Shown one piece after another: positions 1-9,930 of a stretch of 64,000 nt of DNA. A program made the translations under genes and the position numbers. The notes below the pieces were generated by a model. The model had not been told where the DNA came from. It worked only from the letters and a program-made list of their open reading frames with translations, and did not search any database. This stretch comes from Blastocatellia bacterium (GTDB taxonomy: Bacteria > Acidobacteriota > Blastocatellia > Chloracidobacteriales > JADJPF01), in the NCBI GenBank assembly GCA_016713405.1, contig JADJPF010000006.1:124001-188000 (forward strand), given 5' to 3'. How positions within the stretch are numbered: position 1 is the first letter of the stretch; every line of letters starts with the position of its first letter.

Positions 1-66
1 GCTAACATAATGGTTTTAGTTGCGTCAAGGCAGGAAAGAAGCCATAAAGTTAAATCCAAAAAGTAA
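1..66 (+). other. possible 3' end of a truncated upstream gene
   Basis: Twenty-one codons read open from base 1 to a TAA at 64-66, ending in a Lys/Ser/Arg-rich stretch. It could be the tail of a gene that begins before the window, but the piece is too short to judge coding character. Bases 67-235 after it are AT-rich and show no gene. Confidence 0.2.
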
Positions 67-245
67 TTAAAATAGAGTGAATTAGCAGCAAGTTTTCCTT
101 GATTAAAAAACTATTTAAAGTTATTTCCTAATAAACCGACAAGTTGCAACCTAAAAGAAAACTTATAGCATCCAAAAACCGATTTTTAACCCGCTATTTA
201 TTTAAAGTCAAAGAGAAATCATAAGAAAATTTTTTGGAGGAAAAC

Positions 246-716
246 ATGATAGATCAATTTGTAAGGAAGATTGCAGGGATATTTTTAGTAGTAGCTATAA
301 TGATTAGCTCTATTACACTAGCTTTTGCACTAGATCCAAAAGGGCGGCCTAAAGGCATGGGGCCAACGGCTGCAAGTGGTTTTTATATTTGGCAAGATGA
401 CAAAGGATGGCATTTAAGAGCCGTTGCTGGTAGCCAAAAACATAAATTTGAAGGTGAAATTACTTGCGAAGGTGGTTCATTAAACGAAGTTAAACAATAT
501 CGTGATGAAGCAGTTAAATGGTTTACTGTAGAAGGAAATAAAGTAAAAATAGAATTAGATTCAGACAAAAACATTGATGGATTAGATTTTCAAGTAAGCG
601 GTGGTAGTCTTACTTTTGATTTACGAGTAGATGATCGTGCTGAAGCTTCAGCCATCAAAGTGGGCGCAAACAGCGAAAATCCTTCTGGCATTCCTTTTAC
701 AATACAAGTTAAATAA
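246..716 (+). CDS. small exported protein of unknown function
   Basis: A 156-residue protein I do not recognise. The start is placed at ATG 246 because a GGAGG ribosome site at 236-240 lies five bases upstream; an in-frame TTG at 234 overlaps that site and is unlikely. Residues 1-8 carry a basic end and residues 9-28 are hydrophobic, ending in an AFA-like signal peptidase I site, so it is probably exported by Sec. The mature part is short, polar and probably beta-rich (alternating patterns such as KVKIELDSDKN and LTFDLRVDD), with a single Cys in EITCEGG and no visible catalytic motif. It stands alone, followed by its own terminator and a tRNA gene. An extracellular structural or binding role is only a guess. 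Confidence 0.75.
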   Translation: MIDQFVRKIAGIFLVVAIMISSITLAFALDPKGRPKGMGPTAASGFYIWQDDKGWHLRAVAGSQKHKFEGEITCEGGSLNEVKQYRDEAVKWFTVEGNKVKIELDSDKNIDGLDFQVSGGSLTFDLRVDDRAEASAIKVGANSENPSGIPFTIQVK

Positions 717-733
717 ATCTAGCAATACTGCTT

Positions 734-783
734 AATTAAAAGGCTATTTTTTTAGGAATCACTATAAAAATAGCCTTTTAATT
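734..783 (+). terminator. rho-independent terminator
   Basis: An 18-base stem (734-751 with 766-783) encloses a 14-base loop. The arms carry a central GGCTA/TAGCC core flanked by A and T runs. It sits 18 bases after the stop of the small exported protein. Confidence 0.75.
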
Positions 784-813
784 TTCACAAAGTAAAAAAC
801 CCGGGAAAAAGCG

Positions 814-861
814 TTGACTCTAGCTCTAAAGTCCCGCTATTATTTCGCTTCCTTAGCGGGA
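814..861 (+). promoter_or_regulatory. sigma70-like promoter of tRNA-Asn with overlapping inverted repeat
   Basis: TTGACT at 814-819 and TATTAT at 838-843 are spaced by 18 bases, a good housekeeping promoter about 27 bases before the tRNA. A seven-base inverted repeat (TCCCGCT at 832-838, AGCGGGA at 855-861) straddles the -10 box. It could be a stem in the leader or an operator; that part is inference. Confidence 0.5.
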
Positions 862-876
862 AAACACAAGAAATAT

Positions 877-948
<72 letters not shown>

Positions 949-952
949 TTAG

Positions 953-983
953 AAAAAGCTACTCATTATCTGAGTAGCTTTTT
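953..983. terminator. terminator after tRNA-Asn, possibly bidirectional
   Basis: A perfect 13-base stem (953-965 with 971-983) has a five-base loop and A/T runs on both flanks. It begins five bases after the tRNA and ends just before the stop codon of the convergent reverse-strand gene, so it may stop both transcripts. Confidence 0.75.
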
Positions 984-988
984 TAGTT

Positions 989-3670
989 TTAAAGCTCTAA
1001 ATCCCAGGCTCTATCATCCCACCAGTCTTTAGATAAAATATGTTCTATTTCATAATCCAAATAGCTTTTATTTATTGGAAAATTTAACTTTTTAGCAAAA
1101 AGCTCATCATAATCTCTAAACATAGCCTTAATTTCATCGCTTACACTTGGTGGGTAAATTTCAAAACAAACAAGCTTATTATCTTCGGAAATAGCAACCA
1201 ATTGACGGGCTAGGACTTTTCCTTTTTTGTTGCGTGCATAAAGAACTTGTTTATTTATGTCCAAAAGTATTGCAACCGCTGAGTAAGTAAACCCTCCTCC
1301 TAATTCTAAACAGCTACCAGAATAAACTCCAAGTTTTAAGACTTCTAAAGGATCTTTTTTCTAAATCAATAGTGATAAGTCCATATTTTTCAGATTCTTG
1401 GCTAAATTCTATTCCTGTTTGCCATAAATTTATATTTAACTCTTTGTGGTTTTTTAGCCATTTTTGCGATTCAGAATGATTTAGCAAATAATTTTGATCA
1501 CCATTTAAGTAAGCTCTAAGAAATCTTTTTAGTGGGCGTTGATTTGAATCTGTATAATAACTAACTTTTAGGGCGTATTCTAAATTTTTATCTATAGTTT
1601 TTACTTTATAATTATGACTTAATTTATCAAAAATTAAGTTTTCTAATACATCAAGTTGAGTTCTTAGAAGTTGTTGAAAAAATTGTTGTTTATAATATTC
1701 AAATTGTTGCTGTTTTATTTGAGATTGACCATTAAGAAAATCTTTTAACTGTTTTGGAATAGAATTAAAAATTTTTTCATTATTTTTAGTTATGTCTTCA
1801 ATTATCAAAAAAGCTTCTGCCAAAGCTAAATTAGCAAAATCAGTACTCATTATCTGATGCTGCATAAAACTTTTTATTAAGGAAATTCTTATTTCACCAT
1901 TAAAGCTACCTAATAATTTAGCTACTTTTAATAGTTTTGTAGAAAAATAACTAAAGCATTTTACTATCCATTCCGGCAACCTTTTCATTAAAGAATAAAT
2001 ACTTAATTGTATTAGAAAGCTAGTATTTTTTGAGTAACAAATTTTTTCTAAGTTTTGAAAACTGGAATTAGGAGCATCAGCAAACATTTTCCTACTATTA
2101 TCAGAACCAAAATAAATAAAGTATTTAATTATTTGAGCAGTAAAGTAGCTAACATTTTGGCTAAAAGGAGGTCGGCATAAACGGTTAAATAATATATAAC
2201 TGATTGGTAAAGCTTGGTTTAGTGTTTTTATATCATTTTCATTATCATCCCAAGAATAAAAAGCTTTTAAGTAAGTAATAAATTTTTCCTGATATTTTTC
2301 ACTTATAGCATACAAAATACTAGTAATTTTACTAGATTCTTGTTTAACAAATTGCCAGTTATCATTTATTTCTTTGTGGTTTTCTAAATAGACTATTTCT
2401 AAGTAAAATCTTAAGTATTTTATTGCTATTTCTTTAGATAAATTTTTCCACTTAATTTCTATAAACGTTTCAATAAGACCTTGCATTTCACCGCAAGCAC
2501 GCCAAATAAGCAAAGGAAATGATTGGTAGTAAATTTCTGTTGATTTGATGTAGTTGGATAATTTTTCAATAAAATTACTAGAAATTTTACTAGTATATTG
2601 AGGAAATATTAAAAATTTGTAATCTTTTTCATATTTATTTGCTAGCTTAAACCCTGTCAAAACATAATCTAGGCAAAGATTTTTCTTTATAGCTAAAAGC
2701 AAGAAAAACAGTCGTTGGACATATTGTTTGCTATAAGTTAATTTATTAAATTCATCAAAAGTTTCTTTTATTTGTTCATTAACATCTATCCAAAGAACGC
2801 CTGTTTTAATAAGTAAAGTAGCAAAAGTGCTTTGGTGTTTTTGACGTTGTTTAGCTACTATTTGACACCACTGTAAAACATTCTCAAAATTTTGACTTAA
2901 AACTAATAATCTTACTATAACCATCAATAAATTATTCTTTTTATCTAGTCTTAAATCCCAAAAAATGGTTAGGAATTTTAGTATTTGCTTAAGGTCAGCA
3001 TTTTTATTAAAGGTAAAATATACTTAATAAATAAAGATGGAAATTTATAATTAGTTTCAATTAGTTTTGGATGAGCAATAATATTAGGATCTATTTTAAA
3101 CCATATATTTTTATCTATTTTTAATAATTTTTCGCTATGATAGTTAATTTTTATTAATTCCTCTAAAACTTCTGTTTTAAACTTCTCTAATTTCCTTAAA
3201 ATCAGATAAATATTTTTTTCATCAGACAAATAAGGACATAGATTTATTTCTAGTGTTTGCTTAGCTTTAGGAGGTTTATATTTTGTTCCTTTATAAGCTC
3301 TAGGATGTGCAGCAGTAGGTTTAATTATAAGTTCTTCAAAATCCAAATTTAAGATCTCTAATTTATTATTTACTTGGCAAGGATCTATTTGTGTTTCTAA
3401 TAATATTATTAATATTTGTTTTAAGGTTTCTTTATTTATTATTTTAATATTTTGCAGATAATTCCAAGCATAAATAATATTATTTTTATTTGGTAATAAT
3501 TTAATACTTATTGACTCTATAGGTGACTCTATAGAGTCATAATAGTTAGTTAATTGGTAAATTATTTCTTTACTTAGATTTTCTAAATTAGGTACAAAAT
3601 TGTATCTAGTGCGACTTACTAGAACAACTAAATCATTACTTTTTCTGATAATTGTAACTATTTTATCCAT
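989..3670 (-). pseudogene. large protein of unknown family, reading frame broken twice
   Basis: Three reverse-strand reading frames (3670-2978, 2927-1314 and 1264-989 with upstream extension) form one gene of 893 codons. At 3001-3005 a run of five T (A on the coding strand) is one base short. At 1355-1360 a run of six is one base too long. Correcting both gives continuous sequence: the first frame runs into NADLKQILKFLTIFWDL, and the middle one runs from ITIDLEK into DPLEVLKLGVYSGSC. The start ATG at 3670 has an AGAAG site upstream. The middle is Leu/Lys/Ile-rich and helical. The C-terminus is more conserved in look, with LGGGFTYSAVAILLD, NKQVLYARNKKGKVLARQL and DWWDDRAWDLEL. I do not recognise the family. 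There is no signal peptide or membrane segment. A programmed shift is unlikely because two opposite shifts would be needed. Confidence 0.7.
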
Positions 3671-3849
3671 AAAAATTCTTCTAACAATCTTATAAAGCTA
3701 AAGTTTAAGGTCAAAGTTAGTGCAAAAAAACAGTTTTTAAGCTAAACTAGCTGAAGCATTTTTGACTCATAATAATTAACAATAGCGTTTGTTAGAAATA
3801 CAACCATCTATATATCTTACAAAAGCCAGTAAACTTGGGGGCAATGCTT

Positions 3850-6800
3850 ATGATAAAAAGAAAAAAACTCATAAGTCTTTCTTTATCGGTAATCTCTTTA
3901 GCCATAATATTTTATCTAATAAATGTATTTTCTTTTACAGGTACATTTACTTCTGCTAATTCCTTACTTAAAGCTAACGAATTATTAAAAATTGGGTATT
4001 TTAATACAACAAAAGCAAATAATAATTTGTTATTTGTACTTTCTATAAGTCCTGCAACGTTACCAAATGCTACTGTTGGTACGTCTTATAGCCAAATTCT
4101 AATAGCTAATGATGGCATGCCTCCTTATGCCTATAGTGTAACTAATGGATCATTACCTAATGGATTAAGTTTAGATCCTGTGTCTGGTGAGATTTCAGGT
4201 ATACCCACTTCCCCAGGTTTATTTAGTTTTACTGTTCAAGCAAATGATGGTCTTTCAGACACTGGAACAGCAAATTATACTATTAATGTTTTAGATGCAG
4301 GCTCTTGTCCACGAATAACAATCAATCCTCCAAGCTTACCTGATGGTTCGGTCGGAACATTTTATAGCCAAAGTTTTACAGCTAGTGGTGGACTTGATCC
4401 TTATACATTTTCAATAACTTCTGGAGCATTACCAAATGGTCTTACTTTAGACACTGATGGAAACCTTCTTGGAACCCCTCAAGAATCAGGCTTTTTTAGT
4501 TTTACTGTTTTAGCAGAAGATTCTAACGTTCCAGCTATTGCTCCTAAGAGAAACTTCAAGAAAACCAGCAAAATAGGGCCTTTAGCTACTGGTGGTTGTC
4601 CAGGTTCACAAAACTATAGCCTTTTTATTAATGAAGCTGGTTGTGGAACAATAACTCTATCACCTACTTCTTTACCCAATGCACCTGTTGGAACGTTTTA
4701 TAATCAAACTATTACAGCAAGTGGTGGAATAGATCCTTATGACTTTTCTATTGTTGATGGGTTGTTACCTAATGGATTAATATTAGATACTAATGGAAAC
4801 TTATTTGGTACACCTTTTCAGTTAGGCGTTTTTAACTTTACTGTACAAGCACAAGATTCCAATGTAGGAATACCAGCTATTGCCCCTAATGTATCTAAAA
4901 AGAAAAACAAAAAGAATAAGAAAACCACAGATATTGGGCCTTTAGCTGCTGGTGGTTGCATTGGAAGACAAAACTACACTTTAGTTGTAACAGGCGATGC
5001 TCTTTGCACAGACCCAAGTTTTTCTGCACCGCAAGTTTTTGATCCAGGTGGCTTAAATCCTCGTGCTGTTGTAGCTGCTGATTTTGATGGAAATGAACTA
5101 CCTGATTTAGCTGTCATCAATAATAGCAATAGCACTGTTGGTTTATTACTTAGTAATGGTATAGGTTCTTTTAGTCCTGTAACTACATTCCCAACAGGTG
5201 GCACAGGAGTAAGAGGATTAGCTGTTGGGAACTTTGATAATGATGGTAGACTAGACCTTGTTGTAGCTAACAATAGTTCTAACAACGTTGGAGTTTTAAT
5301 AAACAATGGTTTTGGTAGTTTTAATTCGCCATTAACGTTTTCATCTGGTGGTATAGGCCCTGTTTCGGTGGCAACAGCAGATTTTAATGGTGATGAAGTA
5401 AGTGACATAGTTGTATCTAACATTACAGACAGCACAATCGGTATTTTGATAGCTAATACTGAAGTAGGGGGTTTTGATGATCCAATAGTAATAAGTTCTG
5501 GTGGTAGTACTCCTGTCTCAGTAGTTACATTTGATGTTGATGGAGACCAAGATACAGACATCATAGTTGCTAACCGTAATAGTAATAATTTGGCTTTAAT
5601 AGAAAACAATGGTGAAGGTTTTAATACACCTGTAGTATTTTCTTCTGGTGGTAATGGCCCTAATTCTGTATCCATTGGTAATTTTAACAGCGATTCTTCT
5701 CTAGACTTAGCTGTTGCCAATCAAACTAGTAACAATGTCACTGTGTTATTAAATAATAGTGTTGGTAGCTTTAACGTAGCAACAACATTATCTTCTGGTG
5801 GTAGTACAGCTACAGCAGTTGCAGCAGGTGATTTTAATGGAGATTTTATTGATGATTTAGCAGTAACAAACTCTGTTTCTAATACTGTTGGAGTGCTGTT
5901 TAATACTGGTATGGGTTCATTTAATCCACCTAGTGTATTTACATCTGGCGGCCTTGGCCCCTCATTTCTTGCAACAGAAGATTTTAACTTAGATTCAAAA
6001 TTAGACATTACTCTTGTCAACACCTTGATTGATAGCAATTTTAATGGCAGTAATGTAGCGATTCTACTTAATCTTTGTGGTCTTAATTGTACTCCTTTTA
6101 GCTTTGATCCTCTAAGTTTACCTAATGGTCAGATTGGCTCATTTTACAACCAGATAATTAGTGTGGATGGTGGTTCATCTCCTTATCAATTTAGTATAAA
6201 TCCAGGTAATTTACCTCCAGGACTAAACTTTACACCGCTTGATCCTAAACAATTTGGATTTGATGGAATTTTGATTTCTGGAACTCCAACAACTAACGGC
6301 GTTTTCAATTTCACTTTACAGGCTACAGATAGCAATTTCTGCACCTCAACACAAAAGTATACAATAGTAATTGGTGATAACTGTCCACCTATCAGTATTT
6401 CACCGCTAACTTTACCAAATCCATTACTTAATGTTAATTACTCGCAGCAATTAACTGCAACACCAACAGGAAGTTATGCTTTTTCACTTGTTTCTGGAAC
6501 TCTTCCAACAGGTTTATCATTAAGTAGTAGTGGGCTTATTTCAGGTATACCTATCACTTCGGGAACTTCTATGTTTACAGTCCAGGCTAGTCTTGATGAT
6601 AGTAGTTGTATTGGTACACGTAGTTATGTATTAAATGTAGGTGCTGGAGCCGGAAGAATAGGATTTTCAGTAAATAGTTTTACAGTAACAGAAGGAAGTA
6701 TAGCAACAATAACAGTAGTAAGAACAAATGGAGGAGTAGGAACAGTATCAGTAAATTACTCTACTGTAAATGGAACAGCTAGGTCAGGAGTTGATTATGT

Positions 6801-9363
6801 AAATTCTGCTGGAACAATAACTTTTGGCAATGGTGATATGTCACCTAAGACTTTTACTGTGCAAACACTTCCAGATAATGTTTCAGAAAGTAATAAAACT
6901 ATTCTGCTTTCTCTTGGCAATCCTACAGGAGGAGCAGAGCTAAATTTAACGACAGCTACATTAAACGTTATAGAAAGAGATGCACCGCGTCCAGGAAGAT
7001 TTGCTTTTTCTCAAACTGCATACTCAGTGAATGAAACTGGAGGTGCTGTCACCATTAATGTCAACCGCTTGGATGGCGGCAATATTTCTGCTTCTGTTAA
7101 TTTTTCTACCTCTGCTGGTGCTAATGCTCGTGCTGGTTCTAATTATATGGAAACTAGCGGCACTTTAACCTTTGCTCCTGGTTCAGTTAGCCAATCCTTT
7201 AATATTCCTATCTTTAATGATCGTCAGCCGGGCCAAGATAAAATTGTTAATCTTCGTCTCTCTGAAGCTACTAATGGTGCCATTATTAGCGGTGGTACTG
7301 CTAGTCTTACCATTATTGAGTCTACTCCTCCTGTTCCTCCTGCTGTCTTGCAAACTGTTAATAGAGTTGAGTTTGACTCTGTTAATATTGGTGAAATGGC
7401 TACACGTACTATTACTATTCGTAATGTTGGAGGTCAAGATTTAACCTTTAATAATCCTGATATTAGCGGTAATGATATTACTTTGCTTACTCCTCCTCGT
7501 ACTACTAGACTTGGTGCTAATGAATCTACTAGCTTTGAAGTTCAATTTAGCCCTAAGCCTGGTAGTTTAGGTGATGTTACTGGAAATATAACTATTAGTA
7601 GTAATGCAGGTATAACACGAATTCCAGTTACAGCACGTAGCATAGATATGATTGCCCCTAGTGTTAAGTTTACGGCTCCTATGGGAGGAGAACTGCTTAG
7701 AGCAGGAGGACAATTAAGAATCCGCTATGATGCAGAAGATAATGATGCACTAAGTGATTTTACTGTATCTTTTATTGCAACAACTAGCAGTACTTCTAAA
7801 TCTATTAACCCAAATGCAACTGGTGCAAGTAGTGGAGATATTGGAAGGTTGGATAACACTTTTAGAGAAGTAATCTGGAATATACCGGGTGACTTAAGCT
7901 CTTCTACAGTAAGAATAATGATTAGAGCAAGAGATAGAGCAGGAAATATAGTAAATGTAGGAAGTGGACAATTTAGCGTACAACGACCAAGTACACCAAC
8001 CCCAGTGCTACAAACAATAGTAAGATTTACCCCAGTTCCAGATGGAGTAATAGCTCCACCAATGAATGTAACAGCAGATGCAACAGAGATTAAAGATGGG
8101 ACAATAACAAGACCACCAGACCCAGTATTGCTTGTAAATGTTACATTTGACCCACCACCAGTTAATCAACTTTTACCACCTCAAAATGTGAGGGTAAAAG
8201 CAGGAGAGTTAACAACAAATGGAATAGGTCAAATAGCAAATATAAAGCGTGGAATAATGCCAAAAGCAGAAGGGGATTTAGTATTAGCAGGATTTAATGT
8301 TTATAGAGTACCACAACCAGAAGATGGAACAATGCCAAATGTAGATTTAATAGTAGATCCTGAAAATTTAGTAGCAACATTGCCAGCAGATGCAACAGGA
8401 TTTATGGATATGGTGCCAACAGGAGAAAGTAATAATTTTAGTTACAGCGTAACAAGTTTCTTTGGAAATGGACAAATGAGCGGAGGCTCTCAACCAATGG
8501 GGACAAACTTACCAGTAATTAAAAACCCAATATTTACAACAGGAACGGTATTTTTAGAGGCAGCAGGCTCATTTATAAAACCAGGAGCAATGTTAATAAT
8601 AAATGATACTGATACATTTGTACTGCAATTTGATAATGAGGCAACACGCTTTACAGTACCTAAAAAACAAAGAAGTAATGGAAGAAGTTTAACAATAAAG
8701 AGAATAATAACAAAAACAGCGATAGTTAAACTAATAGTTAAAAATACAGATGGAAATACATCTGTAGGGGTAATGTTTAATAGAAAAGGTATAGTACAAA
8801 GTAGGAAAGCAGATAGAAGTGATGATAGGCAAATAAAGCCACAAGCAGACACTCCAATGTTAGTAGGGTATAATATCTATAGAACATTACAACCAACAGA
8901 TGGAAGAATGTTAAGCCCAGAAGAGATAATAAAGCCAGAAAACTTGGTTGGATCAATACCAGGAAATATGAATAGCTTTACAGATACACCATCAACAGGA
9001 CAAGGAGGAAACTTTAGCTATAGTGTAACAAGCTTCTTTGGAAACGGGCAAATGAGCGGAGGTTCACAACCAGCAAATACAGATTTACCAATAATAAAAA
9101 GCCCAAGATTTGATGGAAAGTTATTCTTTATAGATGCAGCTGGTTCATTTATCAAACCAAAAGCAACTTTAATCATTAACGATACAGAAAGCTATCCTTT
9201 AGAGTTTGACACAGAAGCTACACGTTTTACTACTAATGATAAAAAGGGTGATCCTTCTAATCTAGCTATTGATAAGTTTATCAAGAAGGGTGACACTGTT
9301 CGTCTTATTGTTAGAAATCCTGATGGTAAAATTTCTGTTGGCGTTACTTTTACTAGAAGGTAA
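3850..9363 (+). CDS. giant exported multidomain surface protein (He_PIG, FG-GAP, Calx-beta, choice-of-anchor-D)
   Basis: About 1837 residues. ATG 3850 is preferred because GGGGG lies eight bases upstream; ATG 3844 is possible. A basic N-terminus and a hydrophobic stretch of about 25 residues form a signal or anchor. In order: three putative-Ig He_PIG modules (about 45-380; motifs LPNGLSLDPVSGEISGIPTS), an FG-GAP/VCBS-like propeller with about seven repeats (about 385-745; motif DFNGDxxxDLxVxN), two more He_PIG modules (to about 930), two Calx-beta domains (about 935-1160), an ASPM/SPD-2/Hydin-like choice-of-anchor-D domain (about 1165-1265), and an Ig-like linker. Two near-identical C-terminal modules follow (from about 1480 and 1670), each with NFSYSVTSFFGNGQMSGGSQP, then AAGSFIKP. 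These families are typical of secreted or surface-attached binding proteins. No LPXTG or PEP-CTERM anchor is visible. Third-base use shifts sharply along the gene. A double terminator follows. Confidence 0.85.
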   Translation: MIKRKKLISLSLSVISLAIIFYLINVFSFTGTFTSANSLLKANELLKIGYFNTTKANNNLLFVLSISPATLPNATVGTSYSQILIANDGMPPYAYSVTNGSLPNGLSLDPVSGEISGIPTSPGLFSFTVQANDGLSDTGTANYTINVLDAGSCPRITINPPSLPDGSVGTFYSQSFTASGGLDPYTFSITSGALPNGLTLDTDGNLLGTPQESGFFSFTVLAEDSNVPAIAPKRNFKKTSKIGPLATGGCPGSQNYSLFINEAGCGTITLSPTSLPNAPVGTFYNQTITASGGIDPYDFSIVDGLLPNGLILDTNGNLFGTPFQLGVFNFTVQAQDSNVGIPAIAPNVSKKKNKKNKKTTDIGPLAAGGCIGRQNYTLVVTGDALCTDPSFSAPQVFDPGGLNPRAVVAADFDGNELPDLAVINNSNSTVGLLLSNGIGSFSPVTTFPTGGTGVRGLAVGNFDNDGRLDLVVANNSSNNVGVLINNGFGSFNSPLTFSSGGIGPVSVATADFNGDEVSDIVVSNITDSTIGILIANTEVGGFDDPIVISSGGSTPVSVVTFDVDGDQDTDIIVANRNSNNLALIENNGEGFNTPVVFSSGGNGPNSVSIGNFNSDSSLDLAVANQTSNNVTVLLNNSVGSFNVATTLSSGGSTATAVAAGDFNGDFIDDLAVTNSVSNTVGVLFNTGMGSFNPPSVFTSGGLGPSFLATEDFNLDSKLDITLVNTLIDSNFNGSNVAILLNLCGLNCTPFSFDPLSLPNGQIGSFYNQIISVDGGSSPYQFSINPGNLPPGLNFTPLDPKQFGFDGILISGTPTTNGVFNFTLQATDSNFCTSTQKYTIVIGDNCPPISISPLTLPNPLLNVNYSQQLTATPTGSYAFSLVSGTLPTGLSLSSSGLISGIPITSGTSMFTVQASLDDSSCIGTRSYVLNVGAGAGRIGFSVNSFTVTEGSIATITVVRTNGGVGTVSVNYSTVNGTARSGVDYVNSAGTITFGNGDMSPKTFTVQTLPDNVSESNKTILLSLGNPTGGAELNLTTATLNVIERDAPRPGRFAFSQTAYSVNETGGAVTINVNRLDGGNISASVNFSTSAGANARAGSNYMETSGTLTFAPGSVSQSFNIPIFNDRQPGQDKIVNLRLSEATNGAIISGGTASLTIIESTPPVPPAVLQTVNRVEFDSVNIGEMATRTITIRNVGGQDLTFNNPDISGNDITLLTPPRTTRLGANESTSFEVQFSPKPGSLGDVTGNITISSNAGITRIPVTARSIDMIAPSVKFTAPMGGELLRAGGQLRIRYDAEDNDALSDFTVSFIATTSSTSKSINPNATGASSGDIGRLDNTFREVIWNIPGDLSSSTVRIMIRARDRAGNIVNVGSGQFSVQRPSTPTPVLQTIVRFTPVPDGVIAPPMNVTADATEIKDGTITRPPDPVLLVNVTFDPPPVNQLLPPQNVRVKAGELTTNGIGQIANIKRGIMPKAEGDLVLAGFNVYRVPQPEDGTMPNVDLIVDPENLVATLPADATGFMDMVPTGESNNFSYSVTSFFGNGQMSGGSQPMGTNLPVIKNPIFTTGTVFLEAAGSFIKPGAMLIINDTDTFVLQFDNEATRFTVPKKQRSNGRSLTIKRIITKTAIVKLIVKNTDGNTSVGVMFNRKGIVQSRKADRSDDRQIKPQADTPMLVGYNIYRTLQPTDGRMLSPEEIIKPENLVGSIPGNMNSFTDTPSTGQGGNFSYSVTSFFGNGQMSGGSQPANTDLPIIKSPRFDGKLFFIDAAGSFIKPKATLIINDTESYPLEFDTEATRFTTNDKKGDPSNLAIDKFIKKGDTVRLIVRNPDGKISVGVTFTRR

Positions 9364-9381
9364 TAAGCTTTTAATTAAAAT

Positions 9382-9417
9382 AAAAATAGCCAAGTGAATG
9401 TTCACTTGGCTATTTTT
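9382..9417 (+). terminator. terminator of the giant surface protein gene
   Basis: A perfect 17-base stem (9382-9398 with 9401-9417) closes on a two-base loop. It holds an AGCCAAGTGAA core and ends in a T run, 18 bases after the stop codon. Confidence 0.85.
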
Positions 9418-9433
9418 ATTTTAAGCAAAAAAC

Positions 9434-9463
9434 AAAGCCCAAAAACAAGTGTTTTTGGGCTTT
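9434..9463 (-). terminator. terminator of the HU-like gene
   Basis: A 13-base stem (9434-9446 with 9451-9463) encloses a four-base loop. Read on the reverse strand it is followed by a T-rich tail and lies 25 bases after the HU-like stop codon, so it serves that gene. Confidence 0.75.
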
Positions 9464-9488
9464 AGCTTTACAAAAAGATTTACTAAAT

Positions 9489-9930
9489 TTAGTTAGTTAC
9501 ACCATCTAAACAAGCTTTAGCAACTCTGAATTTCACTACAGTTTTGGCAGGGATAAGCTTCTTTTGTCTATTTTGAGGATTGATACCCATTCTTTCAGAA
9601 CGGACAGCCTTCAAAAATTTACCAACATTAGGAAGAACAAATCCACCACTGTTCTTGATTTCAGAAACAATCAAGTTAGAAAGTTCATCTAGCATTTCTT
9701 GTGCATTTTTACGAGTGACATTAAATTTAGTGGCAAAATGACCAACAAGTTGTTCTTTAGTCATTAATTTAAGTTTTGGAGCAGGGGCTTTGGCATCTTT
9801 TGCAGCTTTAGCAGCAGGTGCTTTGGTTGCTTTGCTTTTAGCTGTAGTTTTACTTGCTTTAGTCTCTGCTGCTTTAGTTGTTTTTTGCGGCAGGTTTTGG
9901 ATCTGAAGTTGCTTTTGATTTGCTTGCCAT
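9489..9930 (-). CDS. HU/IHF-type DNA-binding protein with Lys/Ala-rich N-terminal tail (one frameshift)
   Basis: A nucleoid protein of about 146 residues. The C-terminal 90 residues are the HU fold: MTKEQLVGHFATKFNVTRKN, then a beta-arm region with NVGKFLKAVRSERMGINPQN and the closing VVKFRVAKACLDG. In front is a Lys/Ala/Thr-rich tail of about 55 residues resembling eukaryotic H1 tails, as known for extended HU proteins of several phyla. The true start is ATG 9930 (MASKSKATSDPKP), supported by GGAG seven bases upstream. The frame then shifts at a run of six T (9881-9886, A on the coding strand) that is one base too long. Removing one base joins the start cleanly to TTKAAETKASK. The alternative start further upstream gives an implausible Asn/Gln-rich leader. 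Confidence 0.85.

Noticed and set aside
1350..1365. Programmed frameshift at the A-rich site in the broken 893-codon gene
   Set aside because: The classic slippery site gives a -1 shift that would end at once in a stop; the needed shift is +1, and an opposite second shift is needed upstream.
4974..6038. Long reverse-strand reading frames inside the giant surface protein gene
   Set aside because: They mirror the repetitive FG-GAP coding sequence, are Leu/Thr/Pro-rich and have no ribosome site.
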